Source of the DNA: DATAGF01 sp963835685
GTDB taxonomy: Bacteria; Actinomycetota; Thermoleophilia; Miltoncostaeales; Miltoncostaeaceae
Length of the DNA: 64,000 nt
Direction of reading: 5' to 3'
NCBI GenBank assembly: GCA_963835685.1
Contig: CAWIGI010000002.1
Location: 18,557 to 82,556, forward strand
Within the stretch, counting starts at the first letter, position 1. Each line of letters opens with the position of its first letter. The position numbers and the translations under genes were made by a program. The notes beneath the pieces were generated by a model. That model had not been told where the DNA came from. It did no database searches and worked only from the letters and a program-made list of their open reading frames with translations. This document shows positions 19,213-28,062 of this stretch, piece after piece.

Positions 19213-20386
19213 GTGCGGCTGGCGTTCGTCGTCCAGCGGTACGGGGAGGAGGTGGCGGGGGGCGCCGAGGCCCTCTGCCGGGCGACGGCCCACGCGCTGG
19301 CCGGCGCGGCGACGCGGTGGAGGTCTACACGACCACCGCGCGCGACTACCTGCGCTGGGAGCCGCACTGGCGCGAGGGGGCCGAGCAGGACGGGCCGGTG
19401 GTCGTGCGGCGCTTCCACGCCGACGCCCCGGACCCGCGCCGGTCGGCCGACCTGGCACGGTCGCTGGCGCTCGGGGGAGGCGGACCCGAGGACGAGCGCG
19501 ACTGGGCCCGCGCGCAGGGGCCGGTGGCGCCGGGGCTCCTCGCGGCCCTCGACGCGGCGGCGGGCCGCTACGAGGCCGTGGCGCTGTGGACGTACCTCTA
19601 CGCCACCACCCAGCTCGCGATCGGGCCGGCGCGCGAGCGCTCGGTGCTCGTGCCGCTGGCCCACGACGAGCCCATGCTGCGCTTCGGCCTCACCCGGGCG
19701 GTCGTCCGCGCCGCGGCCGGCCTGGCCTTCATGACGCCCGAGGAGCGCCGCCTGGTGGACGACCTGCACGGCGTCGGCGACCGTCCCGAGGCGATCGTGG
19801 GGGCCGGCATCGACCCCGCTCCCCGGGGGACGGCGTCCGGGCCCGCGCCGCCCACCCGCGGCTGCCCCCGCGCTTCGCGCTCTATCTGGGGCGCGTCGAC
19901 GCGGCCAAGGGCGTCGACGCCCTCGTGCGGGCGCACGAGGCCTACCGGCGCGCCGGGGGCCCGCTCGGGCTCGTGCTCGCCGGCCGCCCCGCCGGCGGCC
20001 TGCGGCTGCCCGGGTGGGTCGTCACGACCGGCTTCGTCAACGCGCAGGCGCGCGCGGACCTGCTCGACGCCGCCGAGGTCGTCGCGCTGCCGTCGCCGCA
20101 CGAGAGCCTGTCGCTGGCTGCGCTCGAGGCCTGGCGCGCGGGGCGGCCGACGCTGGCGAACGCGCGCTCCGAGGTGCTCGCCGGCCAGAGCGCGCGCTCG
20201 GGCGGCGGCCTGCTCTACGACGGCGCCCCCACCTACGCCGGCCAGCTCTCCCGGCTCGCGTCGGACCCCGAGCTGCGGGCGATGCTCGGCGGCCGGGGGC
20301 AGCGCTTCTCGGCCGGGCAGACCTGGGACGCGTGCGCGCGCCGCTGGCGCGCCCTCCTTGCGAGGGTGCGGCGCCCCCTCGCGTGA
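19213..20386 (+). CDS. Glycosyltransferase family 4 protein
   Basis: About 391 residues after repair. GTG 19213 opens VRLAFVVQRYGEEVAGGAEA, the glycine loop of the acceptor domain, then YLRWEPHWREGAEQDGP, TYLYATTQLAIGPARERSVL and PLAHDEPMLRFGLTRA. The C-terminal domain has RFALYLGRVDAAKGVDALVR, LGLVLAGRPAGGLRLPGW and SPHESLSLAALEAWRAGRPT, where SPHES-LSLAALEA replaces the usual EGFGLPVLEA. Frame changes near 19307 and 19828. It is the likely paralogue of the truncated gene at 1-493, which shares the RYG, GGAE and DEP motifs in the same spacing. Convergent with the DNA glycosylase; only six bases separate the stops. Confidence 0.8.
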
Positions 20387-20392
20387 GTCCGG

Positions 20393-21271
20393 TCACGCGG
20401 GGACGATGCCGGTCTCGCGCTGCCAGGCCCGCAGCGTCGACCAGGCGAGCACCAGCCCGCTGAACTCCCCGGCCGGCGCGACGCGCGCGAGCACCTCCCG
20501 CGGCGTCGGGCGGCGGCCGTCGAACCAGGCCCGCGCCGCGACCCGGACCGTCGCCGAGTCGACCGCCGGCCGGTCGAAGTGCCCCATCAGCAGCACCAGG
20601 AACCCGGCCGTCGCCGGCCCCACCCCCGCGAGCCCCTGGAGCTCGGCGTACGTGCGCTCGCCGTCGCCGGTCGCCGAGGCGGCCTCGATCTCGGCGAGGG
20701 TGCCGTCGATCGCCGACCGCGCCGCGGCCAGGATCGCGCCGCCGCGGTAGCCGACGCGGGCCTCGGCGCGCAGCCAGTCCTCGCCGGCCCGCAGGAGGGC
20801 GGCGGGCTCGGGGAAGGCGCCGCCCTCGCCGAGCGCCGCGATCCGGTTGATGGTGACGACGGCCTGGCGCCAGGTGGTGTTGGTGCCGCAGATCCCCTTG
20901 ACGACGTCCTCGTAGAGCGACGGGCCGGCCAGCAGCCGGCCGCCGCCGTAGGCCGCCAGGTCGCGGGCGAGGCCCGGGTCGACCGCCTCGGCGGCCTCCG
21001 GGAAGCCGGTCAGGTCGGCGTCGAGCTGCAGCATCCGCGCCACCCGCGCGGCCGCCGCCTCCCGCGCGGCCGGCGACAGCGGCGGGGTCGCGGACACCCG
21101 CACCCCGCCGTCCGCGTCCCGCATGCGGAGGGTCACGGGGCCGTCGCCGTAGGCCTCCGTCCGGCGCAGGACCGCGCCCTCGGCGTCCCAGGCGAAGGGG
21201 GCCGTCTGGAACCAGCCGTGGCTCACGGCGACCGCCGGGAGCCGGAACGGCCCCCGGGCGGCCAGGGTCAG
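20393..21271 (-). CDS. HhH-GPD DNA glycosylase (3-methyladenine/AlkA-like)
   Basis: Base-excision repair glycosylase, about 292 residues. The hallmark is the helix-hairpin-helix LAGVGPATAGFLVLLMGHFD followed by RPAVDSATV, with the catalytic Asp in the usual place. Upstream, GPSLYEDVVKGICGTNTTWR is the family's DNA-contact segment, and the N-terminus has the AlkA-like LTLAARGPFRL and SHGWFQTAPFAWD strands. No ATG, GTG or TTG lies upstream of the conserved N-terminus, so a CTG at 21271 is given. GTG 21226 would lose one strand, and a small sequence error is also possible. It sits just downstream of glnA, 14 bases after its stop, on the same strand, so co-transcription is likely. Confidence 0.78.
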   Translation of the reverse strand: MTLAARGPFRLPAVAVSHGWFQTAPFAWDAEGAVLRRTEAYGDGPVTLRMRDADGGVRVSATPPLSPAAREAAAARVARMLQLDADLTGFPEAAEAVDPGLARDLAAYGGGRLLAGPSLYEDVVKGICGTNTTWRQAVVTINRIAALGEGGAFPEPAALLRAGEDWLRAEARVGYRGGAILAAARSAIDGTLAEIEAASATGDGERTYAELQGLAGVGPATAGFLVLLMGHFDRPAVDSATVRVAARAWFDGRRPTPREVLARVAPAGEFSGLVLAWSTLRAWQRETGIVPA

Positions 21272-21285
21272 CTGGGAGTGCGGGC

Positions 21286-22608
21286 TCAGAGCAGCGGCAG
21301 GTACCGCTCGATCTCGTACGGGGTCACCTGGACGCGGTACTCGTCCCACTCGGCGCGCTTCAGGTCGACGAAGCGCGAGTGGATGTGCTCGCCGAAGGCC
21401 TTCAGCAGCAGCTCGCTGGCGGCGCCGAGCTCGATGGCCTCGCCCAGCGACTCGGGCAGCTGCTCGATGCCGGCGCGCTCGCGCTCCTCGTGGGTGAGGT
21501 CGTAGAGGTTCCGCTCCATCGGCGGCGGCAGCTCGTAGCCCTGCTCGATCCCCTCCAGGCCCGCGTGCAGCATCGCCGCGAAGGTCAGGTAGGGGTTGCA
21601 GGCGGGATCGGGGCAGCGGAACTCGGCCCGGGTCGCGCGCTCCTTGCCCGGGTGGTAGACGGGCACGCGCACCAGGGCGGAGCGGTTGCGCCGGCTCCAG
21701 GCCGAGTAGACCGGCGCCTCGTAGCCCAGCACGAGGCGCTTGTAGGAGTTGACCCACTGCGCGAACACGCACGAGATCTCGCGCGCGTGGCGCAGGAGGC
21801 CGGCGATGAAGCCCCTGGCCTCGGCCGACAGGTAGGACTCGTCGTCGGGGTCGAAGAAGGCGTTCTTGTCGCCCCGGAACAGGCTCTGGTGGACGTGCAT
21901 GCCGCTGCCGTTCTCGCCGAAGAGCGGCTTCGGCATGAAGGTCGCGTAGCAGCCGTTCTTGTGCGCGATCTCCTTCACGATCGTGCGGTAGGTCATGACG
22001 TTGTCGGCCATCTGCAGGCCGTCGGCGAAGCGCATGTCGATCTCGTGCTGCGAGGGGCCGACCTCGTGGTGCGAGTACTCGACCTTGATGCCCATCTCCT
22101 CGAGCGCCATCACCGTGTCGCGGCGCAGGTCGCTCGCCTCGTCGAGCGTGGTGAGGTCGAAGTAGCCGCCCTTGTCGAGCACCTCGGTGGCGTCGGAGCC
22201 GCGGAAGTAGAAGTACTCGAGCTCCGGGCCGAGGTAGAAGTGGTCGTAGCCCATCCCCTTGGCGCGCTCGAGCGCCCGCCGCATCACGTAGCGCGGGTCG
22301 CCCTCGTAGGGCTCGCCGCCCGGCACGTTCACGTCGCAGAACATGCGCGCCACCGCGCGCTCCTGGGGGCGGTAGGGGAGGATCGCGAAGGTGTCGGGGT
22401 CGGGCATCGCGATCATGTCCGACTCCTCGATGGCGTTGAAGCCGGTGATCGAGGACCCGTCGAAGCCCATCCCGCCCTCCATGGCGTCGTCCAGCTCCTC
22501 CTTGGTGATGGCGAAGCTCTTGAGCTGCCCGAGGATGTCCGTGAACCAGAGCCGGATGAACTTCACGTCCCGCTCCTCGACGGCCGCCGTGACCTCGTCT
22601 CGCGTCAT
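21286..22608 (-). CDS. glnA: Glutamine synthetase type I (alpha-like)
   Basis: 440 residues, open. Makes glutamine from glutamate, ammonia and ATP in the cytoplasm. Motifs: GFDGSSITGFNAIEESDMIA, EVGPSQHEIDMRFADGLQMA (metal ligands), KPLFGENGSGMHVHQSLF and YSAWSRRNRSALVRVPVYHP (ATP/substrate site), and EFRCPDPACNPYLTFAAMLH. The length and the segment NLYDLTHEERERAGIEQLPE resemble the ~440-residue alpha group, which lacks the insertion of the longer beta enzymes. Control by adenylylation is therefore less likely, though a Tyr is present in that loop. ATG 22608 is preceded by GGGAGGCAGG. The second, unrelated glutamine synthetase lies directly upstream. Confidence 0.95.
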   Translation of the reverse strand: MTRDEVTAAVEERDVKFIRLWFTDILGQLKSFAITKEELDDAMEGGMGFDGSSITGFNAIEESDMIAMPDPDTFAILPYRPQERAVARMFCDVNVPGGEPYEGDPRYVMRRALERAKGMGYDHFYLGPELEYFYFRGSDATEVLDKGGYFDLTTLDEASDLRRDTVMALEEMGIKVEYSHHEVGPSQHEIDMRFADGLQMADNVMTYRTIVKEIAHKNGCYATFMPKPLFGENGSGMHVHQSLFRGDKNAFFDPDDESYLSAEARGFIAGLLRHAREISCVFAQWVNSYKRLVLGYEAPVYSAWSRRNRSALVRVPVYHPGKERATRAEFRCPDPACNPYLTFAAMLHAGLEGIEQGYELPPPMERNLYDLTHEERERAGIEQLPESLGEAIELGAASELLLKAFGEHIHSRFVDLKRAEWDEYRVQVTPYEIERYLPLL

Positions 22609-22732
22609 CCTGCCTCCCTCTGCGCGTTCGCCTTCCTGACGTGCCGGCGGCAGCCTCCCAGAGCGCGGACGGGCCCGTCCACCCCGGGCACGAGGGTGGC
22701 GGGCCCGCCTGCGCCCAGCGCGGGCGAGCCGG

Positions 22733-24889
22733 CTACTTGATGAAGAGGATCTCGGAGTATTTCGGCAGCGGCCACAGGTCGTCGGCGACGGTGCGCTCGA
22801 GGACGTCGGCGATGCGCCGCACCTCCGCCATCGCGGGGAGCACCGTGTCGCGCATGTAGACCGCCTCCTCCATCAGGCCCTCGGGGTGGCCGACGTTCGC
22901 GTCCTGCAGCACCGCGATCGCCGCGGCGAAGTCGCCCGCGAGCGCCGCCGTCTGCTTGGCGAGCGCGGTGAGCCCGGCCTCCTTCAGCAGCACCAGGTGG
23001 CGCGCCGCCGCGGGCAGGAGCATCGTCGCCGCGATGTCCGCGGCCGTCTCGGCCTCGGTGTTCACCGTGATGACGTACTGCTCGAGCATCACGTCGTAGC
23101 GCGCGTGCAGCTCGCGCTCGTCGAGCACCCCGTAGTTGCTGAACGCGGCGACGGTCTGCTCGGAGATCAGCTCCGGCAGGGCGTCCGGCGTGGTGCGCAG
23201 GTTCAGGAGCCCCCGCTTGGCGGCCTCCTTGTGCCACCCCTCGTCGTAGTTGTCGCCGCCGAAGATGACCGGCCGCGCCGTCGTGTACGCGGCTCCGATG
23301 ACCGACGGCAGGGCCTTCTCGAAGGGCTTGCCGGGCTTCTTCTTGGTGCCCGCCATCGCGGCCTCGAGGTCCTCGCAGAGCGAGTCGATGGCCTCGGCGA
23401 CGATCGTGTTCAGCACCGTGTTCGGCAGGCTCGGCGACTGGCTGGAGCCGAGCGCGCGGAACTCGAACTTGTTGCCCGTGAAGGCGAACGGGCTGGTGCG
23501 GTTGCGGTCGCCCGTGTCCTTGGGCAGCGGCGGCAGCACCGGCGTGCCCAGGCCCAGCAGCTCCCCGGCGGCGCTGACGCCGGCGACCCCGGACGCGATC
23601 GCGTCGAAGACGCCCTCGAGCTCCGCGCCGAGGAAGATCGAGATGATCGCCGGGGGCGCCTCGTTCGCGCCGAGGCGGTGGTCCTGGCCGGCCGCCGCGA
23701 TCGACGCCCGCAGCAGGCCCTGGTGCTTGTGGACCGCGGCGATCACGGCCGTGGCGAAGAACAGGAACTGCAGGTTGTCGTGCGGCGTCTCGCCGGGGTC
23801 GAGGAGGTTCTGGCCGCCGTCGGTGCCCATCGACCAGTTGTTGTGCTTGCCCGAGCCGTTGACGCCGGCGAAGGGCTTCTCGTGGAGGAGGCAGACCAGG
23901 TCGTAGCGGCGGGCCACGGTCTGCATCACCTGCATGCAGAGCTGCTGGTGGTCGGTGCCGACGTTCGACCCCTCGAAGACCGGGGCGATCTCGTACTGGG
24001 CCGGCGCGACCTCGTTGTGGCGCGTCTTGATCGGCACGCCGAGCTTGGCCAGCTCCAGCTCGGTCTCGAGCATGCAGGCGAGCACCCGCTCGGGGATCGA
24101 GCCGAAGTAGTGGTCGTCGAGCTCGTGCCCCTTGGGCGGCTTGGCGCCGAAGAGGGTGCGGCCGGTGTTCACGAGGTCGGGGCGCTCGTAGTAGAACGTC
24201 TCGTCGATCAGGAAGTACTCCTGCTCGGGGCCGATCGTCGTGAAGACGCGCCCCGTGCTGCGGTCGCCGAAGAGGCCGAGCGCGCGCAGGGCGGCCTTGT
24301 TCAGGGCCTCCATGGAGCGCAGCAGCGGGATCTTGGTGTCGAGCGCCTCGCCGGTCCACGAGGCGAACGCCGTCGGGATGCAGAGGACGGCCCCGTTGGG
24401 GTTCTCGATGATGAACGCCGGGCTCGTGGGGTCCCAGGCCGTGTAGCCGCGCGCCTCGAAGGTGACGCGGATGCCGCCGGTCGGGAAGCTCGAGGCGTCC
24501 GGCTCGCCCTTGATCAGCTCCACCCCGCTGAATGTCGCCAAGGCGGTCCCGTCGCCCACGGGGCCGAAGAACGAGTCGTGCTTCTCGGCCGTCGAGCCGG
24601 TGAGCGGCTGGAACCAGTGGGTGAAGTGGGTCGCGCCCTTCTCGAGTGCCCAGTCCTTCATCGCCGCGGCCACCTGGTCGGCGAGGCCGGGGTCGAGCGG
24701 CTCCCCGAGCTCGATCGTGGCCTGCAGCCGCCGGAAGACGTCCCTCGGCAGGCGCTGGCGCTGCGCGACGGGGCCGAACACGTTGGCGCCGAACACGCCG
24801 GTGCCGGGCGCGGTCAGGTCGGCGGTGCCGATCGAGCCGTTCGGGCTCCACTGGGCGGCGAGGACGTTCTTCTGGCGGACTCTGGGCAT
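22733..24889 (-). CDS. glnN: Glutamine synthetase type III
   Basis: 718 residues, the length of the large GSIII family. Motifs: N-terminal NVFGPVAQRQRLPRDVFRRL and KGATHFTHWFQPLTGSTAEK (GSIII-specific), GPEQEYFLIDETFYYERPDL, RHNEVAPAQYEIAPVFEGSN, and LLHEKPFAGVNGSGKHNNWS, then KDTGDRNRTSPFAFTGNKFE and EFRALGSSQS. The C-terminal ~150 residues are helical (EAETAADIAATMLLPAAARH), as expected. ATG 24889 follows an excellent AAAGGAGG site. It is divergent from a PucR-type regulator with a 180-base shared control region, which suggests nitrogen-dependent control. Its relation to the glnA downstream is unknown, but it would give a second ammonia-assimilating enzyme. Confidence 0.95.
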   Translation of the reverse strand: MPRVRQKNVLAAQWSPNGSIGTADLTAPGTGVFGANVFGPVAQRQRLPRDVFRRLQATIELGEPLDPGLADQVAAAMKDWALEKGATHFTHWFQPLTGSTAEKHDSFFGPVGDGTALATFSGVELIKGEPDASSFPTGGIRVTFEARGYTAWDPTSPAFIIENPNGAVLCIPTAFASWTGEALDTKIPLLRSMEALNKAALRALGLFGDRSTGRVFTTIGPEQEYFLIDETFYYERPDLVNTGRTLFGAKPPKGHELDDHYFGSIPERVLACMLETELELAKLGVPIKTRHNEVAPAQYEIAPVFEGSNVGTDHQQLCMQVMQTVARRYDLVCLLHEKPFAGVNGSGKHNNWSMGTDGGQNLLDPGETPHDNLQFLFFATAVIAAVHKHQGLLRASIAAAGQDHRLGANEAPPAIISIFLGAELEGVFDAIASGVAGVSAAGELLGLGTPVLPPLPKDTGDRNRTSPFAFTGNKFEFRALGSSQSPSLPNTVLNTIVAEAIDSLCEDLEAAMAGTKKKPGKPFEKALPSVIGAAYTTARPVIFGGDNYDEGWHKEAAKRGLLNLRTTPDALPELISEQTVAAFSNYGVLDERELHARYDVMLEQYVITVNTEAETAADIAATMLLPAAARHLVLLKEAGLTALAKQTAALAGDFAAAIAVLQDANVGHPEGLMEEAVYMRDTVLPAMAEVRRIADVLERTVADDLWPLPKYSEILFIK

Positions 24890-24941
24890 GGCCTGGGCGG
24901 CCCTCCTTTTCCGGGCGTGGCAGCGCTGGATGATATGCGCG

Positions 24942-24973
24942 GGCCCCGCTCCGCCGCTTTGTGACGCGGGGCC
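24942..24973. promoter_or_regulatory. Inverted repeat in the glnN/pucR divergent control region
   Basis: GGCCCCGC (24942-24949) and GCGGGGCC (24966-24973) form a perfect 8-bp inverted repeat with a 16-base spacer, midway between the two divergent starts. Next to it, CATATCAT on the minus strand (24932-24939) could be a glnN -10 element. It is a reasonable candidate binding site for the PucR-type protein, but a GC-rich repeat of this size can occur by chance here. Confidence 0.35.
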
Positions 24974-25069
24974 AAACGCCGTCCGCGATCTTTCGCCCGG
25001 TGGACAAAGCACGCTCGCTGCGGCGCGGCGCGCTTGAAACCGGCGGGGCCGTCCCCCATCCTCGGGGCG

Positions 25070-26878
25070 GTGACGACCCGAACCAGGACCGCGGCCGCCG
25101 CGCCCGCCGGCCGGGCGCTGCTCGCCGACCTGGCGCTCGTCCCGTCGCTGGCCGGCGCCCGGCGCGTGCCGCCCTCGGCCGACCTCGAGCGGCCCGTGTC
25201 GGCCCTCGCCCTGCCCGACGCGGCGGCGCCCGACGAGCCCGGCGCGCTGCTCCTCTGCCCGGGCGCCCCGCCGGACGAGGTCCCCGATGGGTGCGCCGGC
25301 GTGGTGTGCCGCGAGCCGCCGGCCGCCGGCCTGGGCGTGCCCGCGCTCGTCCTGCCGTCCGGCGCCTCGTGGAGCGCGGTGATCGCCGACCTCGTCGCGG
25401 CGCTCGAGCAGGGCTCGGGGCTGGCGGGCGCGCTCGCGGCGCGCGCGGCGCTGCGGGCGCCGCTCGTCGAGGACCAGGGCTTCCCCGGCCTGGCCGCGGC
25501 CGCGCGCGGCGTCCTCGGCGCGCCGGTCGCGATCCTGGACGAGTACCTCGACCTGCGCGGCGCGGCCGGCCTCGCCGAGGAGCACGAGACGGCCCTCGAG
25601 GCCGCGGTGGTGCGCGCCCGCGGCCACGGCCCGGCCTCGGTCGTCGGGCCGTTCATGGAGGAGGAGATGCCGGGGCGCAGCAGGGTCGTGGTGAGCGGCG
25701 CCGACGGCCCCATCGGCGTGCTGGTCACCTGGATCGCCCCGCCGCTGACCCCGGCGGCCGCGGCGGCGATCGGCGAGCTGGGCGACGCCTACGCCCTCGA
25801 GCGGGCCCGCGAGGAGGTGCGCACCGAGACCGAGTCGCGCCTGCGCGGCGACCTCATCGAGGAGCTGATGGCCGGCGAGGCCGTCAGCCGCGAGTCGCTC
25901 GTGCGCCGGGCGCGCCACCTGGGCGCCGACCTGTCGCGCGGGGCGGTCGCCCTCATCGGCAAGCTGCAGGACCCGCACACCGAGGGCCGCGTCATCACCG
26001 ACCCGCGCCTGACGCGCCGCTTCCTGCAGCAGGCGCGCGCCGCGATGGACATGCACTGGCCCCGGGCGCTGGTCGACTGGAACGAGGGCCGCCTGCTCGC
26101 GCTGCTGCCGCCCGCCGTGGGCGCGGGGGACGACCCGCCGCGCGAGGAGGTCGAGGCCCAGGCCTTCACGCTCGGCAAGCGCCTGCTCGGCGCGACCGCC
26201 GAGACCGTGCCGGGCCTCGTCCTGACGCTCGCGCTCTCGCGCTTCACGCCCGAGCCGGAGCGCCTCGGGTCGGCCCTCGACGAGTCGCGCCTGGCCCTGG
26301 CGATCGGCGAGCGGCTCGGCCGCGTGGGCGAGGTCGTGACCTTCGAGGAGACCGGGACCTACAAGCTCCTCTTCCAGATCTTCGCCGACCGGCCCGAGGA
26401 GCTGAGCTCGTTCTACGACCAGACCCTCGCGCCGCTCGTGCGCTACGACGAGCAGTACCAGACCGAGCTGGTCGGGACCCTCTCGACCTACCTCGGCCAC
26501 GACTGCAACCTCGCGGCCACCGCCAGCACCCTCTACACGCACCGCCACACGGTGCGCTACCGCCTCGACCGGATCGCCGAGCTGTCGGGCCTCGACATCG
26601 CCAAGACCGACGACCGGGAGAAGCTCTCGCTCGGCCTGAAGGCCATGCGCCTGCTGGGCCGGCGCGTCTCGACGGTGGCCGAACGCCGCCCCCGTCGCGG
26701 TCCTAGGCGAACGGTCTCGAGGCACGGGCTGGCCGTGTCCAGGCGGCCAGCCCCGGCGCAGCCGGTGCCGCCGGTCTGCGAAGGCCCCGGCCAGGGGCCG
26801 GATGTGCGCGTCCCCACGCGCCCGCAAGAGGCGCGTGGTACGCCGTCGCCTCAGGCCGGCCTGATCTGGAAGCCGTAG
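25070..26878 (+). CDS. PucR/CdaR-family transcriptional regulator
   Basis: About 600 residues; GTG 25070 is preferred over TTG 25034. An N-terminal ligand-sensing part (GAF-like, AALEAAVVRARGHGPASVVG) leads to a middle GGDEF-like segment (SRGAVALIGKLQDPHTEGRV). The C-terminal PucR helix-turn-helix follows: LVGTLSTYLGHDCNLAATAS, TLYTHRHTVRYRLDRIAELS and GLDIAKTDDREKLSLGLKAM, the diagnostic block. After RLLGRRVS the frame runs ~65 residues further as Arg/Pro-rich sequence and overlaps the convergent gene by 28 bases; a TAG at 26702-26704 lies one frame away, so the tail may be an artefact. It probably senses a nitrogen-related ligand and controls glnN. Confidence 0.85.
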   Translation: MTTRTRTAAAAPAGRALLADLALVPSLAGARRVPPSADLERPVSALALPDAAAPDEPGALLLCPGAPPDEVPDGCAGVVCREPPAAGLGVPALVLPSGASWSAVIADLVAALEQGSGLAGALAARAALRAPLVEDQGFPGLAAAARGVLGAPVAILDEYLDLRGAAGLAEEHETALEAAVVRARGHGPASVVGPFMEEEMPGRSRVVVSGADGPIGVLVTWIAPPLTPAAAAAIGELGDAYALERAREEVRTETESRLRGDLIEELMAGEAVSRESLVRRARHLGADLSRGAVALIGKLQDPHTEGRVITDPRLTRRFLQQARAAMDMHWPRALVDWNEGRLLALLPPAVGAGDDPPREEVEAQAFTLGKRLLGATAETVPGLVLTLALSRFTPEPERLGSALDESRLALAIGERLGRVGEVVTFEETGTYKLLFQIFADRPEELSSFYDQTLAPLVRYDEQYQTELVGTLSTYLGHDCNLAATASTLYTHRHTVRYRLDRIAELSGLDIAKTDDREKLSLGLKAMRLLGRRVSTVAERRPRRGPRRTVSRHGLAVSRRPAPAQPVPPVCEGPGQGPDVRVPTRPQEARGTPSPQAGLIWKP

Positions 26879-27231
26879 TCCGGGTCGGGGTCGGGCGTTT
26901 CCGCGACGGCCCGGACGATCGTCTGCATGTCGCACAGCGGCGGCAGCTCGCGCCCGGCGCCGGCCACGAGCCGGAGCAGGTACAGCTCGGGGTCGTCGGT
27001 GTAGGGCGGGTGGACCGTCCGCGGCGCGATGGCGGGGAGCTCACGGGCGAGGTCGGCGATCGAGATCGGGCCGCGCTCCTCCACCAGCCGGTACACGACC
27101 TCGCGGGCCGGCAGCAGCTCGAGGGCGCCCTCCAGGTGCTCCGGGACCCGCGGCCGGGCCGTGGTCACCAGCAGATCGGCCGGCGCGTACTGAGCGTCCG
27201 GATCGAGCGTCTTCTGGGCTCTGCGCGCCAC
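26851..27231 (-). CDS. Small protein of unknown function in the pab operon
   Basis: 126 residues, open; GTG 27231 follows the pabC stop with no gap (TAG then GTG), so it is the third gene of the pabB-pabC operon. It is not recognised as a known family. The N-terminus is basic (MARRAQKTLDPDAQY). The middle LPAREVVYRLVEERGPISIA followed by DLARELPAIAPRTVH has the helix-turn-helix spacing of a small winged helix. The C-terminus is acidic/proline-rich (AETPDPDPDYGFQIRPA). A DNA-binding or adaptor role is a guess. Its end overlaps the tail of the convergent PucR-type gene. Confidence 0.65.
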   Translation of the reverse strand: MARRAQKTLDPDAQYAPADLLVTTARPRVPEHLEGALELLPAREVVYRLVEERGPISIADLARELPAIAPRTVHPPYTDDPELYLLRLVAGAGRELPPLCDMQTIVRAVAETPDPDPDYGFQIRPA

Positions 27232-28062
27232 CTACACCTCCGGGTCGCCCGCGGGGAGCGTACCCCACGCCGTCCGCAGTCCACCGGCGATCCGGCGCGC
27301 GAGCGCCCCCGGGTTGCCGTCCCCGACCGGCGCGCCGTCGACCGCGACCACCGCCAGCGCCCCGGTCACGGCGTTGGTCAGGACGATCTCGCGAGCCCCC
27401 CGCCAGACCGGCTCGGGCAGCTCCTGCTCGCGGACGTCGCCGGCCTCCATGGCGACGGCCCGCGCCACCCCGGCGAGCAGCCCCCGGGCCGGGGCCGTGA
27501 ACGCGCCGCCGCCCGTCGCGACGAAGACGTTCGCGAGCGCGGCCTCGCCGAGGCGCCCGTCGGCGTCCAGCAGCAGCGCGTGGTCCGCGCCGGCCGCCTC
27601 GGCGCTCCGCTGGGCCGCGCGGTGTCCCGCGTAGGAGAGCGTCTTGTGCTCGGCGATGCGGTTCCCCGGCCACCAGGCGCCCCGCACGCTGATCGCCGTG
27701 ACCGCCGCCGGCTCGGCGGGCGCCGGCTCCTCCGGGGAGACCTCCACCAGCAGCGTGGGCCGCGGGGTGGCGGTCAGGCGCACCCGCGCCGGACGCGCGC
27801 CGGAGGCGGCGAGCGCCTCGGCGACCGCGGCGCGCATCCGCTCGCGCGACGGCATCGGCGCCATGCCCAGCGCCTGGGCCGACGCCGCGACCCGGTCGAG
27901 GTGGTGCTCCAGGAGGCCGACGCGGCCGCCCTCGGCGCGCATGGTCTCGAACAGCCCCTCCCCCCACCGCACCGCCGGGTCGTCGATGGACAGCGCGGCG
28001 GCGCCGGGAGGCACGAGCGCGCCGTCCAGCCAGACGGCCCTGCCGGCAGGCGCTGCGCTCAC
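27232..28062 (-). CDS. pabC: Aminodeoxychorismate lyase (PLP fold IV)
   Basis: 276 residues, open. Releases 4-aminobenzoate (folate precursor) and pyruvate from aminodeoxychorismate. Fold IV features: AVWLDGALVPPGAAALSIDD, RWGEGLFETMRAEGGRVGLL, HHLDRVAASAQALGM, the PLP-lysine region RIAEHKTLSYAGHRAAQRSA, and ALLLDADGRLGEAALANVFV, with LTNAVTGALAVVAVDG near the end. GTG 28062 overlaps the pabB stop (GTGA), so the two are translationally coupled. A branched-chain or D-amino-acid transaminase of the same fold is the alternative, made unlikely by the pabB neighbour. A glutamine amidotransferase partner (pabA) is not in the window. Confidence 0.88.
   Translation of the reverse strand: MSAAPAGRAVWLDGALVPPGAAALSIDDPAVRWGEGLFETMRAEGGRVGLLEHHLDRVAASAQALGMAPMPSRERMRAAVAEALAASGARPARVRLTATPRPTLLVEVSPEEPAPAEPAAVTAISVRGAWWPGNRIAEHKTLSYAGHRAAQRSAEAAGADHALLLDADGRLGEAALANVFVATGGGAFTAPARGLLAGVARAVAMEAGDVREQELPEPVWRGAREIVLTNAVTGALAVVAVDGAPVGDGNPGALARRIAGGLRTAWGTLPAGDPEV

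Noticed and set aside
22886..24964. A 692-codon plus-strand frame opposite glutamine synthetase III
   Set aside because: It is antisense to a fully conserved enzyme, with Arg/Val/Glu-rich text lacking any domain.
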